A DNA stretch of 64,000 nt from Kalaharituber pfeilii (GCA_015179045.1 WHUZ01000007.1:558001-622000); one strand, 5' to 3'. Positions 33,871 to 46,923 are shown, numbered from the stretch's first letter. Numbers and translations: made by a program. Notes: generated from the sequence alone by a model not told the origin.

Positions 33871-36562
33871 ATGGTCTCAGAGACGGCAATGAAATACGCA
33901 AAGGACTTTTTGGATTATGTGAATGCGAGCCCAACTCGTGAGTTTGCTTTACTGCTACTACTGCTACAAACTTGAGTATTAAAGAGGGATGGAGGGGTGG
34001 GGTACGGTGGGGTGGTGTTTTTGGAGAATCATGCTATGACAGGCATGGGCATTGTTGACCTGGGCCTCTGCAAAACAGCATTCCATGCCGTCAAGTCGTC
34101 CAAGGAGAGATTGGAGAAAGCTGGATTCGTAGGCATCAGGGTGAGCCGCTGAACAAACCGATTAATTCAGCAACATTGAGCCCTCACCCCACCTCAGATG
34201 AAGTGAGGTGAGTGTGGTACCGTCACTGACATGGGTGTAATTCATTGCGACACATACAGGAACGAGACAACTGGAACAATAAGTTAAAACTTGGTGGGAA
34301 ATACTACTTGACAAGGAATGGCTCTACAATTGTTGCCTTCGCAATTGGGAACAAATGGAAGGCGCGTATTACCCAATCTTTCCAGAGTGGATGGGGTGAA
34401 AGAAGGGCAGGATGTTCGGGTACAGTGAGTGTGAAATATCATGAATGGTAGCTTATAATATGGGGGCGAAATCTAGGCCGGGAATGGGATGGCGTTGCTG
34501 GGGGCTCATACCGATTCACCAGCACTAAGGGTCAAGCCAAAATCGAGGAAGTACGGCGAGGGCAAGAACTTTTTGCAGGTCGGCGTTGAGACCTATGGCG
34601 GTGGCCTCTGGCATACCTGTGCGGCTTGCCTGTTCATGGCTGTGAATACTTGAGCCATTCGGATGGCTGACGTTACGATTGAGATATAGGGTTTGATAGA
34701 GATCTTGGTCTTGCGGGGCGCTTGATCGTGAAGCAGGCTGATGGTTCTTATGTGTCAAAACTCGTCCACGTTGACAAGCCTGTCCTGCGTATCCCCACAC
34801 TTGCTATTCATCTTGATAGACAGGAGACCTTTTCTTTCAATAAGGAGACTCAGCTGTTCCCAATTGCAGGTCTAGCTGCAGCCGAACTCAACAAGGATAC
34901 TCCAAATGACGAGGAGAAAAAGGGAGAGGGCTTCAGTCCACTCGCTTCTATTAGTGAAAGGCATCACCCTGCAATTGTCCGTAAACTAGCTGATACTGCT
35001 GGGGTATCTGCAGATGATATTATGGACTTTGAGATTCTCCTATTCGATACTCAAAAAGCTTGTTTGGGAGGAATCAATGACGAGTTCATATTCTCCGCGA
35101 GGTTAGACAATTTGGTACGTTACCCCACACTACGACCGTCGCTTTCGGCAGAGTGACAGCCCTCAAGCCGGTGATTGGCTGATTTATGCCGTGGCTTAAC
35201 TTTTCATTATTGACCTTTTTGTAGATGATGTCCTATTGTGCTACGGAAGGTCTTATCGAGGCCCTGTCGGCCCCAGATGCACTCGACAATGAGACCGGAA
35301 TTAGACTGATCGCCTTGTTCGACCATGAAGAAATTGGATCTCAAACTGCACAGGTTTGTTAGCTTATCTGTCCCGCTTTTTGGGCTGTAACACGATCAGT
35401 GTTGTTGCCATGTAATTGTGCACAAAAGGAAGAAACAATGCAGTTGGACTCCTTCCGGCGAAAGGAACCTCCTAACTGACCTCAGCACTGCATTTACTGA
35501 CGCTCGGGAACTTTTCCCCGCTTCATTTTAGGGAGCCGACTCCAATCTGCTGCCAGCTGTGTAAGTGAATTTACCCGTTGATTACCTGTGCAGGAGAAGG
35601 CTTCTTGTATAGAGAGAAGAAAAGCCAAGGAAACGGAATAATATTAGCTGACACATTATTACTTATTACCAAATGTAGCGTTCGCCGACTGTCTACCCTA
35701 TTTGGCGTTGCCAACACTAGCGTCACCGCTTACGAGGAGACCCTGATCAAGAGCATGCTCTGGTCATGTGACCAGGCACACTCGGTACATCCTAACTACG
35801 GTGCCAAATATGTATGCCGCTTTTTGTGTTGCGAGCCTCAGAATTCTCGGGAATTGGCGGTTAATCGACATGAAATACCTAGGAATCCGACCATCGGCCA
35901 GAGATGAATGCCGGACCCGTCATCAAGGTACCGAATATCAACCAATGTGACTGACTTTGTGCCATATTAACCTCCTCATCACTTTCCCCTGCATAAGATC
36001 AACGCCAATGCCCGCTACGCGACCAACTCGCCTGGAATCGTGCTCACACAAGAGGTCGCCCGCGGGGCCAACGTACCACTCCAATTATTTGTTGTCAGGA
36101 ACGACTCGTCTTGCGGTAGCACTATTGGCCCCATGCTCAGTGCCGCCTTAGGAGCACGCACCATTGACATGGGGAATGCACAGCTCAGCATGCATTCGAT
36201 TCGGGAAACTGGGTGAGTTTCTTCTTCTCTGTTCCTCTATGTTCTACTGAATCACCGTCATTCCACTGTCTCTACTCAATCTTCGGCCCGAAACGGCATG
36301 CCACGGGATATCGAATGCTAATCCCCACGGCCCGGTTTGCTATGCACCGCGCATACACATGCACTCAACATAACACATTGAAACACGCATGCTTGCCACG
36401 TGTGTGTTCATGTGTTAGGTGTCGTGTCTGTTGTGCCGCGATGAGCAATGCCGAATTGGCCTATAAAACAGAGGATCCCATGACGTCGAGCACGCAGTTA
36501 AGCTGTTCCGCGCTTATTTCCAGCGGTACTCCGAGCTGGAAGATAAGATTCACGTGAATTAG
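33871..36562 (+). CDS. APE4: aspartyl aminopeptidase (M18 family)
   Basis: Zinc metallopeptidase releasing N-terminal Asp/Glu, of the DNPEP/Ape4 type. Eleven exons: 33871-33937, 34079-34140, 34260-34361 (or to 34424), 34477-34618, 34690-35114, 35225-35353, 35532-35560, 35679-35811, 35883-35927, 35998-36212, 36472-36562. Metal and catalytic motifs are intact: [57 protein letters not shown]; it ends [11 protein letters not shown]. The third intron is the doubtful one. The protein family needs GNKWK joined directly to AGNGMALLG, which would require a GC-AG intron starting at 34362 (479 aa). The good GTGAGT donor at 34425 would add 21 non-conserved residues (500 aa). The last intron (259 nt) was placed by the [14 protein letters not shown] join. 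No secretion signal, so cytosolic or vacuole-delivered. Confidence 0.93.
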
Positions 36563-37021
36563 ATCTGACGAGGACCCTTTTTCTTTGGAAAGTAAGGGGA
36601 GAGTCGGGGTTGTAAATGTATTTCCAATCGTGTAAGGTGCATATGTACACCTTGCTGTATGTAAAGTCGATCTCGGGGTGCGTGAATTGTTGACAGTTGT
36701 TGTCACAGTACTCAACTGGGTAGACTGGAGAAACACTACGACAAAAAAAAATACTTGTCTTAGCTTGTCCCAAAGGAACGGATTACGGTATAATATGAGC
36801 ATAAATCATGTTTTCCTCCAGTTATGGAACACTCTACATGTACAAATCCTGCTTACACATGTATAGTTGCGGAGTTATCGGGGAGCAGTTGCATTTTGAA
36901 TTGCACTGGAAGGATTCCCTTCTTCCGGAAAAATGGAAAATGCATATGTATCATAGGCTAAAGTAAGGGTTTTGGACAAAATGCGGTTGTGCATGATCGT
37001 AGTACTACTAGCAGGAGGTAC
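36563..37021. other. intergenic flank before the MITE
   Basis: The 3' flank of the aminopeptidase gene up to the target TA of the MITE. Only short frames; nothing recognised. Confidence 0.5.
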
Positions 37022-37794
37022 AGTCTACCCTTGCTATACCGGATGGCCTCTGGCTGCAACATCCGTTCCCCATACAAATCGCCCTTGCTATACCGGACGC
37101 CCTAACAATTCCGGACCGGACAGAAACCTCCAGATAAGTACCCCCCTGTCTCCATACAAATAATATTTGCTATACCGGACGCACTAATACTAATACATCT
37201 TAGACTACTCCATTTCACACTTGGCTGCCACCACTGCTGTCACTGTTTCTGCTAATGCCGTTGCTACTACTGCTACCATCACTTGCTACGTTCGAGTAAT
37301 GGAAACTGGGCACTTCGTTGCTTCTTGTTCCATGTTCCGAGATTAATTGCTAACCACTTACCACTTTATTTCAAAATACCTGACTAAGTAGAAACAGCTA
37401 CTGGCCAGCTTAAAATAATAAATTAGATACCTAGGATGTCAAAGTTAAGTTAAAGTACAGTAATCTTACCAATTCATCTCAAAGATGTTTATCAAATTCA
37501 TTTAACTTTTCTTTAGCATATTTTAGTTCTAGTCAATGTTTACACATTTGATGCTTCTCAAGCACACTCAAGGCCCGACATTTTAAGATTTTGTGACTGA
37601 TGCATATTGATGTCTTTGGCTGGGTGTGAAACAAGTTGATGTTTACTTCGTTCATCTCCTATCTCGGTAATAATTTGAATTCACAAAATTTATCACCCCC
37701 CCTGTTTGCCAAGCATTTTATTCTATACCGGAACCTTGCTACACCGGACGAAAAGTGCCAGATTTTAGAGATCCGGTATAGCAAGGGTAGACTG
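37022..37794. mobile_element. non-autonomous Tc1/mariner-type element (MITE)
   Basis: A 773-bp element with perfect 24-bp terminal inverted repeats, CAGTCTACCC then TTGCTATACCGGAT on the left and the exact reverse complement on the right. It is flanked on both sides by the dinucleotide TA (37020-37021 and 37795-37796), the target duplication of the Tc1/mariner/pogo superfamily. No transposase frame is present, so it depends on an element elsewhere. Further copies of the terminal word TTGCTATACCGGA occur inside, near both ends. The perfect match of the two ends suggests a fairly recent insertion. Confidence 0.9.
37070..37188 (+). repeat. subterminal direct repeats inside the MITE
   Basis: Two copies of a unit that starts CCATACAAAT and continues into TTGCTATACCGGACGC, at about 37070-37104 and 37152-37188. 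The right side of the element has related words at 37723-37732 (CTATACCGGA) and 37735-37748 (CTTGCTACACCGGA). These could be extra transposase-binding sites. Confidence 0.8.
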
Positions 37795-37796
37795 TA

Positions 37797-40738
37797 ATTA
37801 CAGACTCCCCCACTATGGAAACAGAGCAAGAGCAGGCAGGGAAAGGAATTGTCCACGGTCATGGGCGTTTCAACGAAAGGGAAAGAAAGAAAAGTTTCCT
37901 TTTACTAGTAGAGTATGATATTCCAGAGCACACCTAAGACAGATGGAGGCCAATTCATTTGAGAGAATGTTTATTTATTTATTTTTATTTAATTTTTGCC
38001 ACCTGTAATTTCTTTTGCAATATTAGAAATGCAGTTTTCCTTTTTCTGGTTCCCTTCCCTTGTTTCCGAGCTCCCTGTCTGTTGCATCAATGTGCAAGAA
38101 TGAATGGAGGTAGGACTAGAGATATCTGGGAATTCTGAAGCGACGGCCAATCTAAGGGATTGGGAGGATAAGGATAAGGGATAAGGAATAAGTTATACTG
38201 TAGGGAATATCGATGCACATGGTTAGAGTATGATTTTCTTTTTTTTTTTTCTTTTTTTTTTTATATTGTTCAACATATTTTGTTTCAAAATTTTCCTTTG
38301 TCTCGAGAGTAATGTAGTCCCACAATTCTGGAAAAAAAAAGTGCCCTTAATCGGTTGGAGAACTTAGTCCGGTCAGGCGTTAGTAGGGTCAAAACAAACC
38401 TTATAATTAATCAACATCCCTAACTCTAATTCAACTTTCCCTTCAACGGCCACACTTACCATTCCTCTCATAGCGATTCCTTTTCACCCGTACCATAGCT
38501 TTGATACAGTCAATACCTTGGATACCCTATACTAAATATCGCAATTTCCTTTCTCCTTTTTTTTCCCCGCACCCCTCTCCAATGTCTCATACTTACTTTT
38601 CAAGTCCTCGCTGTACACGGGACCAAATTCGGGAAAAATGAATCCTCGTATGGTACCGGAAGTCATGTTGTACTAGTAACATTTCTGACCACCGATCATT
38701 GGCCTCCTTTGGCAAGTGCTGGACATAATTTAGACCAGAGTGAGCTGCCCTCTAACTTAAATAGGCGCTTTTTGCCTTGGCTTTTGCTATTTGGCAAGTC
38801 TAGCCCCTTATCCTTATACTGTATGTAACATATGCCCGGAGCTTGGCGTTTATCAGCTCCAATCTTTTCTCAAACAAAAAAATGGAAATCACAGATTTGT
38901 TCAGCACTCGAAGAGCAACAAATCTATGATATAATCATCAGAGTTGATCTGGTGGAGCTGACTGAGTTGGGAAATTTGGTGAGCGGACATGTCGGTTCCT
39001 AACTTCCGGCACCATAGCTTTTATGCCCGTCCTTACATTACTTTACAAACCTTACCCATTCCCTCCCCTGGCAACGCAGGATCTGCGGCATATCATGAGC
39101 TAAATGTGTGCGGGATTTGGAACTGGACTTGGGACTTTTTGCAAGGCCGGTATGCGTAATTGCAAGTGCAGCATTCTATATGGCGAGGTTTTGCAGTATC
39201 AGTGGAAATTCCCCGAGACAGACTGAATACAAGGACGTACTTACCAGTAACTACAAGTATGTAGGTGCTTACCATGTAGGTAGGGTAGCTAGAAACATGT
39301 ACCAGTATGTTTTACTGTCAAGCCATCGAGAGTTGTGGTGTAAACTGGGAGAGTGGTCTACTGTGCGGCGTACTTTACGAGTAGGAGTGAGTGATGATGG
39401 GCAAGATTGGAGGAGCACTACATACGACGCTACATACTCTGACTTACGCTCACAACGTCATCAAGTCGAGCATCTCATGCACTGGTGATGTGTCCAGATC
39501 CAAGTATAGCTCTGGACATGTGCAATATCCATTTTGGCAGGCCTACTAAAGTAGAAGCTTTCTGGGAAAAGTCCCAAAATGGAATTGAAATCTCTGGGAT
39601 GATGCAATTTAGCAAATGTAATAGAGGAGGTTGATATGGTACGTGGGCGGTTACTCTGTAGATACTTTGTGTTTGCGTTTTGGATGTCGAGAAGTGTAGA
39701 ATTTTTTCCCCCTTTCGAATTGTGATCAGCTGTTTGAGAACTTGTTTCTTCTGTTTTTTTTGTTATTTTTTTTTTTTTTCTTTCCTCAGTAACAATGAGG
39801 TTATTGCAAATGGTATCACTGTGCTTCGTTGCGAATATCAACAAAAAAGCAGGAAGTATGCAAAACAAGTTCAGAAACAATAATAATTTTCTAGAAAGAT
39901 TGTTTATCAGTGTATTGGTAAGGTGAAACAAGATTCCCCGCGGCTCCCACCTCCGAAGCAGAACGGGTCGAAACAATTGGTAGCCAAAGCCATGCTACGG
40001 ATCCATGTTCTGGGATCCACAGGCGCCGGTGATCAGCAGTCGTATTGACAGGTTTTTGCGCAACGGAGGCTCATGACAGGTTTGTACATTCCATTAGCTC
40101 CGATCCAGCAACGGAAGGAAAGTAGAAGTGGTACAAGAAGTGCTAGCAAATATTCTGCTCATCTACATGAACTTGTAAATATGAAGTCAGACCAGATCAG
40201 CTCGTTTTGATGTCCGGAAACTACCGGGGAATCACTTCATATTCTGGGATGCGAACAGGACAAAGAGGATTTGTATGGCTGTTCAGAATGAAGTTCTGGT
40301 AATCCAAATGGTCAATCTTGCTCTTTCAGGAGATTGCTTTACATGCTCATGATAGTAAGAACATCAGAGAGCTTCCAAAACCCGGGGATGCAAATTAGCA
40401 GCCATCAGCGGAAGGAAACAGATATGGAATGTATGAACTTGCGACAGAACACTCTCGCAAGTACTACCATATTAGTTCAAACCTTATATTATCACACCAG
40501 GCTAGGCTCTGTCCCTAACCTCAGCTCAACTTTTGTTCCATATTCGCTACTTTAACGCCACAACGCTGAGGTATCTCTAGATTGTTCAGTTCAGGTTCCG
40601 AGGTATTGGAAATTTCAATCCAACTTTGTAAACAAAACTCTATCAACCTTACTTATAGTTCCCTAGGCCTACCCTGTCCTACCTCCTCCAGGCTAGTGCC
40701 ATTCCCTCACTCCCACTTGAATCACCCTGATGCTTTCG
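37797..40738. other. gene-free region, T-rich tracts
   Basis: No gene was recognised in 2.9 kb. It has T-rich stretches (38235-38265, 39760-39785) and frames of at most about 170 codons on one strand (39461-39976, -) without any domain. It may contain decayed repeats. Confidence 0.45.
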
Positions 40739-41539
40739 TGTTTATGAGACTCGAGGTTCTATCGTTGAGTATTCAGTTATGTGTTTTTTCCCTGACTCTA
40801 GACGTTTTTCAAATACTCCTCTTCCAAGGCGCAATGCCTTAGTAGCAGTATTTGGAAAAATAATTGGAGTTCATTCTACGAGCCATAATATTTGCATATT
40901 AATTCTTGATATTACATTCCTTTCAACACAAAATTCCAACAATACTTCTAGTCATAATTCAGCTCCAGATGAAGGAGGTTCAAATTCCGAACAATCGAAT
41001 CCAAAACGCAAATGGCAACAGTGGGGGAAAAGTCAAAAATATTAAAAAAAAAAAAGACTAATCTTTAAATTCAAATATATCGTCCTCGGCTAATTCCTCA
41101 GTAATTGTAGATAATGTATTCGGAGTAGAAAGAATGTCATTTGAAGAACTATTAATAGCAGATGGAGAAATAGAATGAGACGAACTTGAGCCTTCTGAAA
41201 TAACTTGTTCATCACTCTCGCTAATCTTATTTTTTTTCTTTTTTTGACTTTTCCCCCACTGTTGCCATTTGCGTTTTGGATTCGATTGTTCGGAATTTGA
41301 ACCTCCTTCATCTGGAGCTGAATTATGACTAGAAGTATTGTTGGAATTTCGTGTTGAAAGGAATGTAATATCAAGAATTAATATGCAAATATTATGGCTC
41401 GTAGAATGAACTCCAATTATTTTTCCAAATACTGCTACTAAGGCATTGCGCCTTGGAAGAGGAGTATTTGAAAAACGTCTAGAGTCAGGGAAAAAACATA
41501 ACTGAATACTCAACGATAGAACCTCGAGTCTCATAAACA
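40739..41539. repeat. large inverted duplication, about 300-bp arms
   Basis: The left arm is 40739-41039 and the right arm is 41241-41539, in opposite orientation, about 99% identical by eye (one 2-nt indel and one substitution). The spacer is 201 bp (41040-41240). The same reading frame (FPDSRRFSNTPLPRR, VFGKIIGVHSTSHN, KRKWQQWGKSQK) is therefore readable on the plus strand at the left and on the minus strand at the right. On the right it stays open through the spacer to 41058. The duplicated sequence could derive from a transposon polyprotein, but I cannot assign it. A transcript through it would fold into a 300-bp hairpin. Confidence 0.93.
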
Positions 41540-41540
41540 T
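41058..41540 (-). CDS. hypothetical ORF in the inverted duplication (160 aa)
   Basis: Open from ATG (MFMRLEVLSLSIQ) to a stop at 41058. It starts with a hydrophobic stretch, has a middle with FGKIIGVHSTSHNICIL, and then a polar Ser/Asn/Lys/Glu-rich tail ending EDDIFEFKD. The N-terminal 100 residues are repeated on the opposite arm. The tail composition resembles the region between integrase and reverse transcriptase in Copia polyproteins, but no diagnostic motif is present. It may be a mobile-element fragment and not an expressed gene. Confidence 0.3.
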   Translation of the reverse strand: MFMRLEVLSLSIQLCFFPDSRRFSNTPLPRRNALVAVFGKIIGVHSTSHNICILILDITFLSTRNSNNTSSHNSAPDEGGSNSEQSNPKRKWQQWGKSQKKKKNKISESDEQVISEGSSSSHSISPSAINSSSNDILSTPNTLSTITEELAEDDIFEFKD

Positions 41541-44500
41541 GAGTTCAAATCTAGCTATCCATCTATCTGGAGCTCATTCACCAACATGCCCTTGCTCTGC
41601 CGTAATATACAACCATCATCGGTCGTCACTCAACGTCATCAAATGTCGAGGAGTTTATATAAGCTCTAAATTGCTTCAGTTAATCTCCAATGCTAAACAT
41701 GGGGCAACACAAATATACTCATATGTCGTCGACGTCATCGAAGACTACACATGGGTAATACATACAGTAATGCAGGGAGTGAATTAGGGTGGAGGAGTGG
41801 GTGAACATAAGTGAGCTAAGCATTAGCGCCCACGTGAATTGTGTGAATGGATGTGTGAATGCGTCAGTGGGATATCGGGGAAGGACGAAGCGTCCAGTTT
41901 TCACCCATGGGTAGGAATTGGAACAAGTATCCAAGCCACTAGATGAGCTCAATAAGACCGCTATACGCGCGTATACTGGAGAAAGCCCTTCAAAGCTGCA
42001 CCAGCATAATACACTATGCACGATCCTACAACCTGGCACGACCGGTAGGTACGCCGTAAAAGCAAACTCTAAGCTACCGGTCGTTTTCTCGCATCTCGTT
42101 TTCCGCATCAGACTAAGTATGCATATCTGGTAGGAAAAGGATATGTGCCTAAACCTACATATTGCATTGACTTTGCTCTAGAGATCCTGTATCTGTACAT
42201 GCATCCATGTCGGCGTACATTGCCTTGATGTATGCATGTGCAAGATTGTCGAATGTTCAATATCGATGCATGATCCATGCATGATGTTAATTTGATGTGG
42301 TTGTTATCGATAAATCAACAGGTCAATTGCATGGAGAGATGCTCAGGTAGCCACGGGTTAAATGGATCCAGCATTGCCTGTTAGCATGTTGGCGACACAG
42401 TGGAGAGCCGAGCCGAACCGGCGCCGGGAAGCATAGAGCCGTGTATATACGTGCCATGGCAGCGTAAGTGAGTAGGAGGCTGAAGAAACCTGTAAACATG
42501 GTCTGCGCATGACCTGGACACCTGAGCATGAGCGTGACCTTGGAAACATCGATTTGGCTGATCCTGATACGTATTCACACGTATGTGCGTTTGAGCTGAG
42601 TAGAAGGCAGAACAATACCCAGTGGCCCTGTATCACGATGACGGGGTGTACAATGTCAGCAATGCGTGTCCCACATATCGCGGAAGTAGCAACATTGGCT
42701 TGTGACATTGATTATGCACTCCCACTTCTCCCGGTGGATAATCTCTCTATCTTCTTCCCAGTCAAGGCAACCAAGAAGCCCCTGCCTAGCAAGCTTAAGT
42801 CTTGGATCATCATGAGAACATGGTATCCCTCTCGCAAACCTCCAACACTCGTAGCCATTGATTCCGAGGTCATTCAATCCCGCTTTAACCTGATACTGAT
42901 CATGATAGTATTCTGCATCACTTTCCTGCCGTGGCGGCCACCATAGTGGTGAACTTCTAACATTTCTTTTTGATCCAGCCTCAAAATGTTACATAGTTAG
43001 CGCATTAGGACTGATAACAACGCCATCAACGACGTCACTTGCATATAACAGCGCATAAGTTGGTTAATTAATATCTCAGACTTCCAGGCTAAGGCATGTT
43101 AGCCTCTCAATACCCCCACTTTTCTTCTCCGCATTATTTGTATTTTCTGTGTTAGTGGTGGGGTGTTCGGATGTGAGTGAATGAATGAGCTCACGAGACT
43201 TCATTTCACACCCCGCTGCGTGGCAACGAGACATCCTTCGTCTGGCAGTAGGATCATACAATCGTACTGCTGCTCTTACATTACTTGATTGCATCAGCTT
43301 CGGTAGTGATAGTTGGCGTGACACTCTAAATCGGGACAAGGGGCGAAGCTGAATACCCTTCTACACAGAGCAAGTGTCCACACAGGTCATCAGTTTTAGC
43401 TTTCCCAGCGGCACCGTAAAATTGTAAATAGTCACTTGCGTAAATCCCCAAGTGCGTATACAAATAATCTCCAGCGATTCGAGTCCTGTGATGGCCGCCC
43501 CAAGGCACAAACCACACCAACACGGCTACCGCACCAGGCATCCCCAAAATTTTGTAATCGCAAGCCGAAGTGTTAGGTGTTACGATATTACTATCTATCA
43601 CTGACTCTGAATAGAATATGTATTGCATCGATCCTATCGGAACACTGTCTCGTAGATATGTACAATGCCGCGAATTCCTATCTTGCGCTCCCGCGTTCTG
43701 TAAAGCATCCCAACTCCCGTGAATAGTGTCATCCGGCTATGGCAGCATTTGTTGGACATCAGCCACAGACCAAATGTAACCCCATATACAAAATTGGACC
43801 ATGTTTTGCTTTTTCTCTTCGTACTTCACTGTCCATTCGCAATTGGCCTGTTTTTCTTCGCCTTCCCCTCATCAACGCTCGCTCGTCATTCGCAGGAGAG
43901 TCAATCCTTGTCATCTTGCCAACCCGTTCGAGCTTTCCCCTTTAGCAATGGATTTACAACGCGTGCTCAAATTCGTGACATTTACAGTACCATCATCCAG
44001 TAGTCGGCCTCCCTGACCCCTCTCCGTGGGTAACCCAGAGATTGGCTGTCTTGCCTAGCCCAGCTCCATGGCGCCAGCTAAGCAAGTCATCCCATCCAAA
44101 GGCACCTTCCATCCATCCATTCAGGGTCCATGCTCGTAACGGGGTCTTGATGCAGTCAAGTGATTTTCATGTAGCATCACTGATTTAGTCTCTCATCGGT
44201 AACCATGAATCTTCACTATGCCTCCACCTCAGACTCCCAGGGTCCAGTGAATAGCGTCGTCATTCCGGTTTCTTGCAACTCCCTTCCCGTTGGGTAGACC
44301 CTGAACCCTAGGCCTTGAAGAAAGCGGTAAACGGCAGACGGTATTTACGTTAACCTTCAGGACAGGCAGGCTTACCAAAATCTTTTAGTACGGAACAGTA
44401 AAGTAATCACCGTGCTTAATGTTCATTACAAAGTAGGGCCGCCCTAAGCTTGAGCATTTTGAGCATTTGTATGGTCTGACAATGTCAATCCTAGTTAGTG

Positions 44501-46923
44501 TTGTCAATTCTTGGAGTGCGTGCGCGGCAACCCATTCTCTTGCGAGATAGCTGTTTACCCCCACTGTTTTAATCTCAACCGAAACCAAAATGAGTTAACA
44601 AAGCTGCCTGTGCGTGACTGATAGTCTGGCTAGCTATACATAAGTAGAGTACGTGATATCACCTAGGCAGAATCCAAATTGCAGAAATAATAGCCATGTC
44701 ACAAAAAACGTAACGAGAAACGAAAGGGAACCCCACTATCATGAGAAGCGGAAAAACTAAAAGTCATGGGTAACGAGAAACAAATGTGTTTCTTTTTCTG
44801 TACTGTAATCGTAGAAACCTAAAGAGGCACTCCACAACTGTCAACATGAACGGTGCTCTTGCCAGAATTGTTACCTATTCTCCTTTCACAATTCGCTGCA
44901 GCCTCAACCACATTCGGAAATCCTGACCGTCATACGCCCAAATTCGCCTCAATGCTTGCTGCTCTCTGCACTACTAGAGACACAATAACAGTCAGAATAT
45001 TGCTGTTTGGTCAGCTTTATGACTTCAGCACGGTAAATGTGCAGTACAGTACATGCAAAAGACGGCTATCTGCATTCGCTTTCCATGAAAGAAAGCGAAT
45101 GAGAACGGTAAATAGTAGAATGGAAATGAGATGAATGGAGAAGAATAAACAGATGGTGAAAGAGGCTCGATGGATCGGGGCAAACCTGCATGTAACATGG
45201 GCTCTTAGTTCCCCGCAAAAATAATATGCAAGGGTCCGTCCAGGCCGCCGGTCCCTTAAACATTTTTGGGGGTCGAATCACATTTTGCAAAACTGGGCTT
45301 CCTCAAGAACGAGAAGTAAATAAACAAGGTCACTACGCTGTCAAATTTTCGCAATGGTGTAAGCCTGGTCATTTCTGCTTCTTTTCCCTTAACTCCTGAT
45401 GTATAGTTACTAAATTGATAATTTTGATTATGGTGGCATGACTGCATGTACAATTGCAAGAGAAGGTCATAAACAGGAACTACAACATGAAACTACGCTG
45501 TTTCCACAATGCCAGTAATTCGCAAAGAAATTGAAAATGAGCCGTATGAGGAAAATTAAAGTGTACGAACTTGAGGGCAGCGTACAAGCTAGTTCTAGAA
45601 TCCTTTCCTCGAAGGTAGAAACTGGGGCGAGAAGATTAATGTTTGAATTGGGCAATTCTTCATCCTCCCCATTTGGGCAGAAAGCGCTGAGTATGGAGCG
45701 CAATAAGTTCCAAAGGTGTTAACCTTAAATGAAAAATATTCATAGAATTAATTTGAGCCCCCGGTACGAAAACACAAACCATAACGAGGATCCAGTCTGC
45801 CACCTCACTTTCTTGCAGCATATGTTGTCAGATTATCAGCAAAATTGAAATTTTAGTAGACTGTTGCGTTGGAAGCGGCGGAAGTATTGACGAATAGAAA
45901 ATTAAGTTGGTTAGTAGAGTGCAATGCGCCATCTGCAGGGTCCAACTCATACATAACCTTTGTAGGGACAAATTTTTTTGCATTTACTTTACTGGGCTTT
46001 CCCGCCCCAGAAAAATTCCAACAGGAAGTTATATACTCAGCTGACTCTGAACCCTGAAATCACAACTAAGCTCTGCATTCTGGCACTGGAACTTGCATTA
46101 ACGTACTAGCCACTGAAGCTAGACCTTTCACCTTAGTCATGCCCGCCGATCTTATCTATTCTATTCTGCACTTTAGAAAGGTGAAATAATTTCCGACTAC
46201 CGTCGTGAGGAATAATTCAAGATAAAATCCTATACTGTGGCTATTGGTGGGGCGCATGTCGTCTCGCTTCTATGTAGGTAATTGAACTGTAGTGTTCAAT
46301 TTGCCCGTTTCGGATTCCTAAACTAGTAGTTTACCCAATCCTAAAGTGGCAGTGGTGGCCATCGACCAGGAAAACAAATCTAACGGACATCAAACCATGG
46401 GATCTTATCAGGCTTGCTTCACCGAGAAATATGCCCATTTGCTGTGTCATATATCTGTGCTGCAACGGATTTGGTAAAACTAAAGAGGGCTTTTAAAGGC
46501 ACCCTGACCTGCACGTGGACTTCAGCAACTTTTGTTTGGTTGGAAGCACATACCTGTTTAGTCCATAAGGGGCTTATGACGTTTTCGGCTGTTTGTAAGT
46601 AGCCGCTCCGCCTCGCCGAGCGTAAATCGAACAATAATATCATACAGCAACGCCAAGTCAAATCCCTGTCTTTCCGATTATGTGCATTCTGGTTTGCGAA
46701 ATCACGAGACCTGCGGATGTACTCGCCCAAATGCAGTGCCAAAGGGCTGTCCAGGAGAAAGAAGGTTGCCAACTTGGGTTCACGGCATTGCGGCGGGCAA
46801 ATCCGTTGGACTACCCAATTTTGCAGGAACGCCGGGCGGCAACAGCCCTTGAGGCCAAGTGTCAAAGCCTAACTGCTTGAGGGTTCCTCTTTCTTCCCTG
46901 GTATTTGATCCAGCCTAGGCATG

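Noticed and set aside
42509..42946. 145-codon plus-strand ORF starting at ATG
   Set aside because: No domain, no splice partners and no protein-like pattern; it lies in the repeat-bearing gene-poor block.
43475..43495. GATTCGAGTCC resembling a tRNA T-loop
   Set aside because: The G53-C61 pair and the rest of the cloverleaf are missing.
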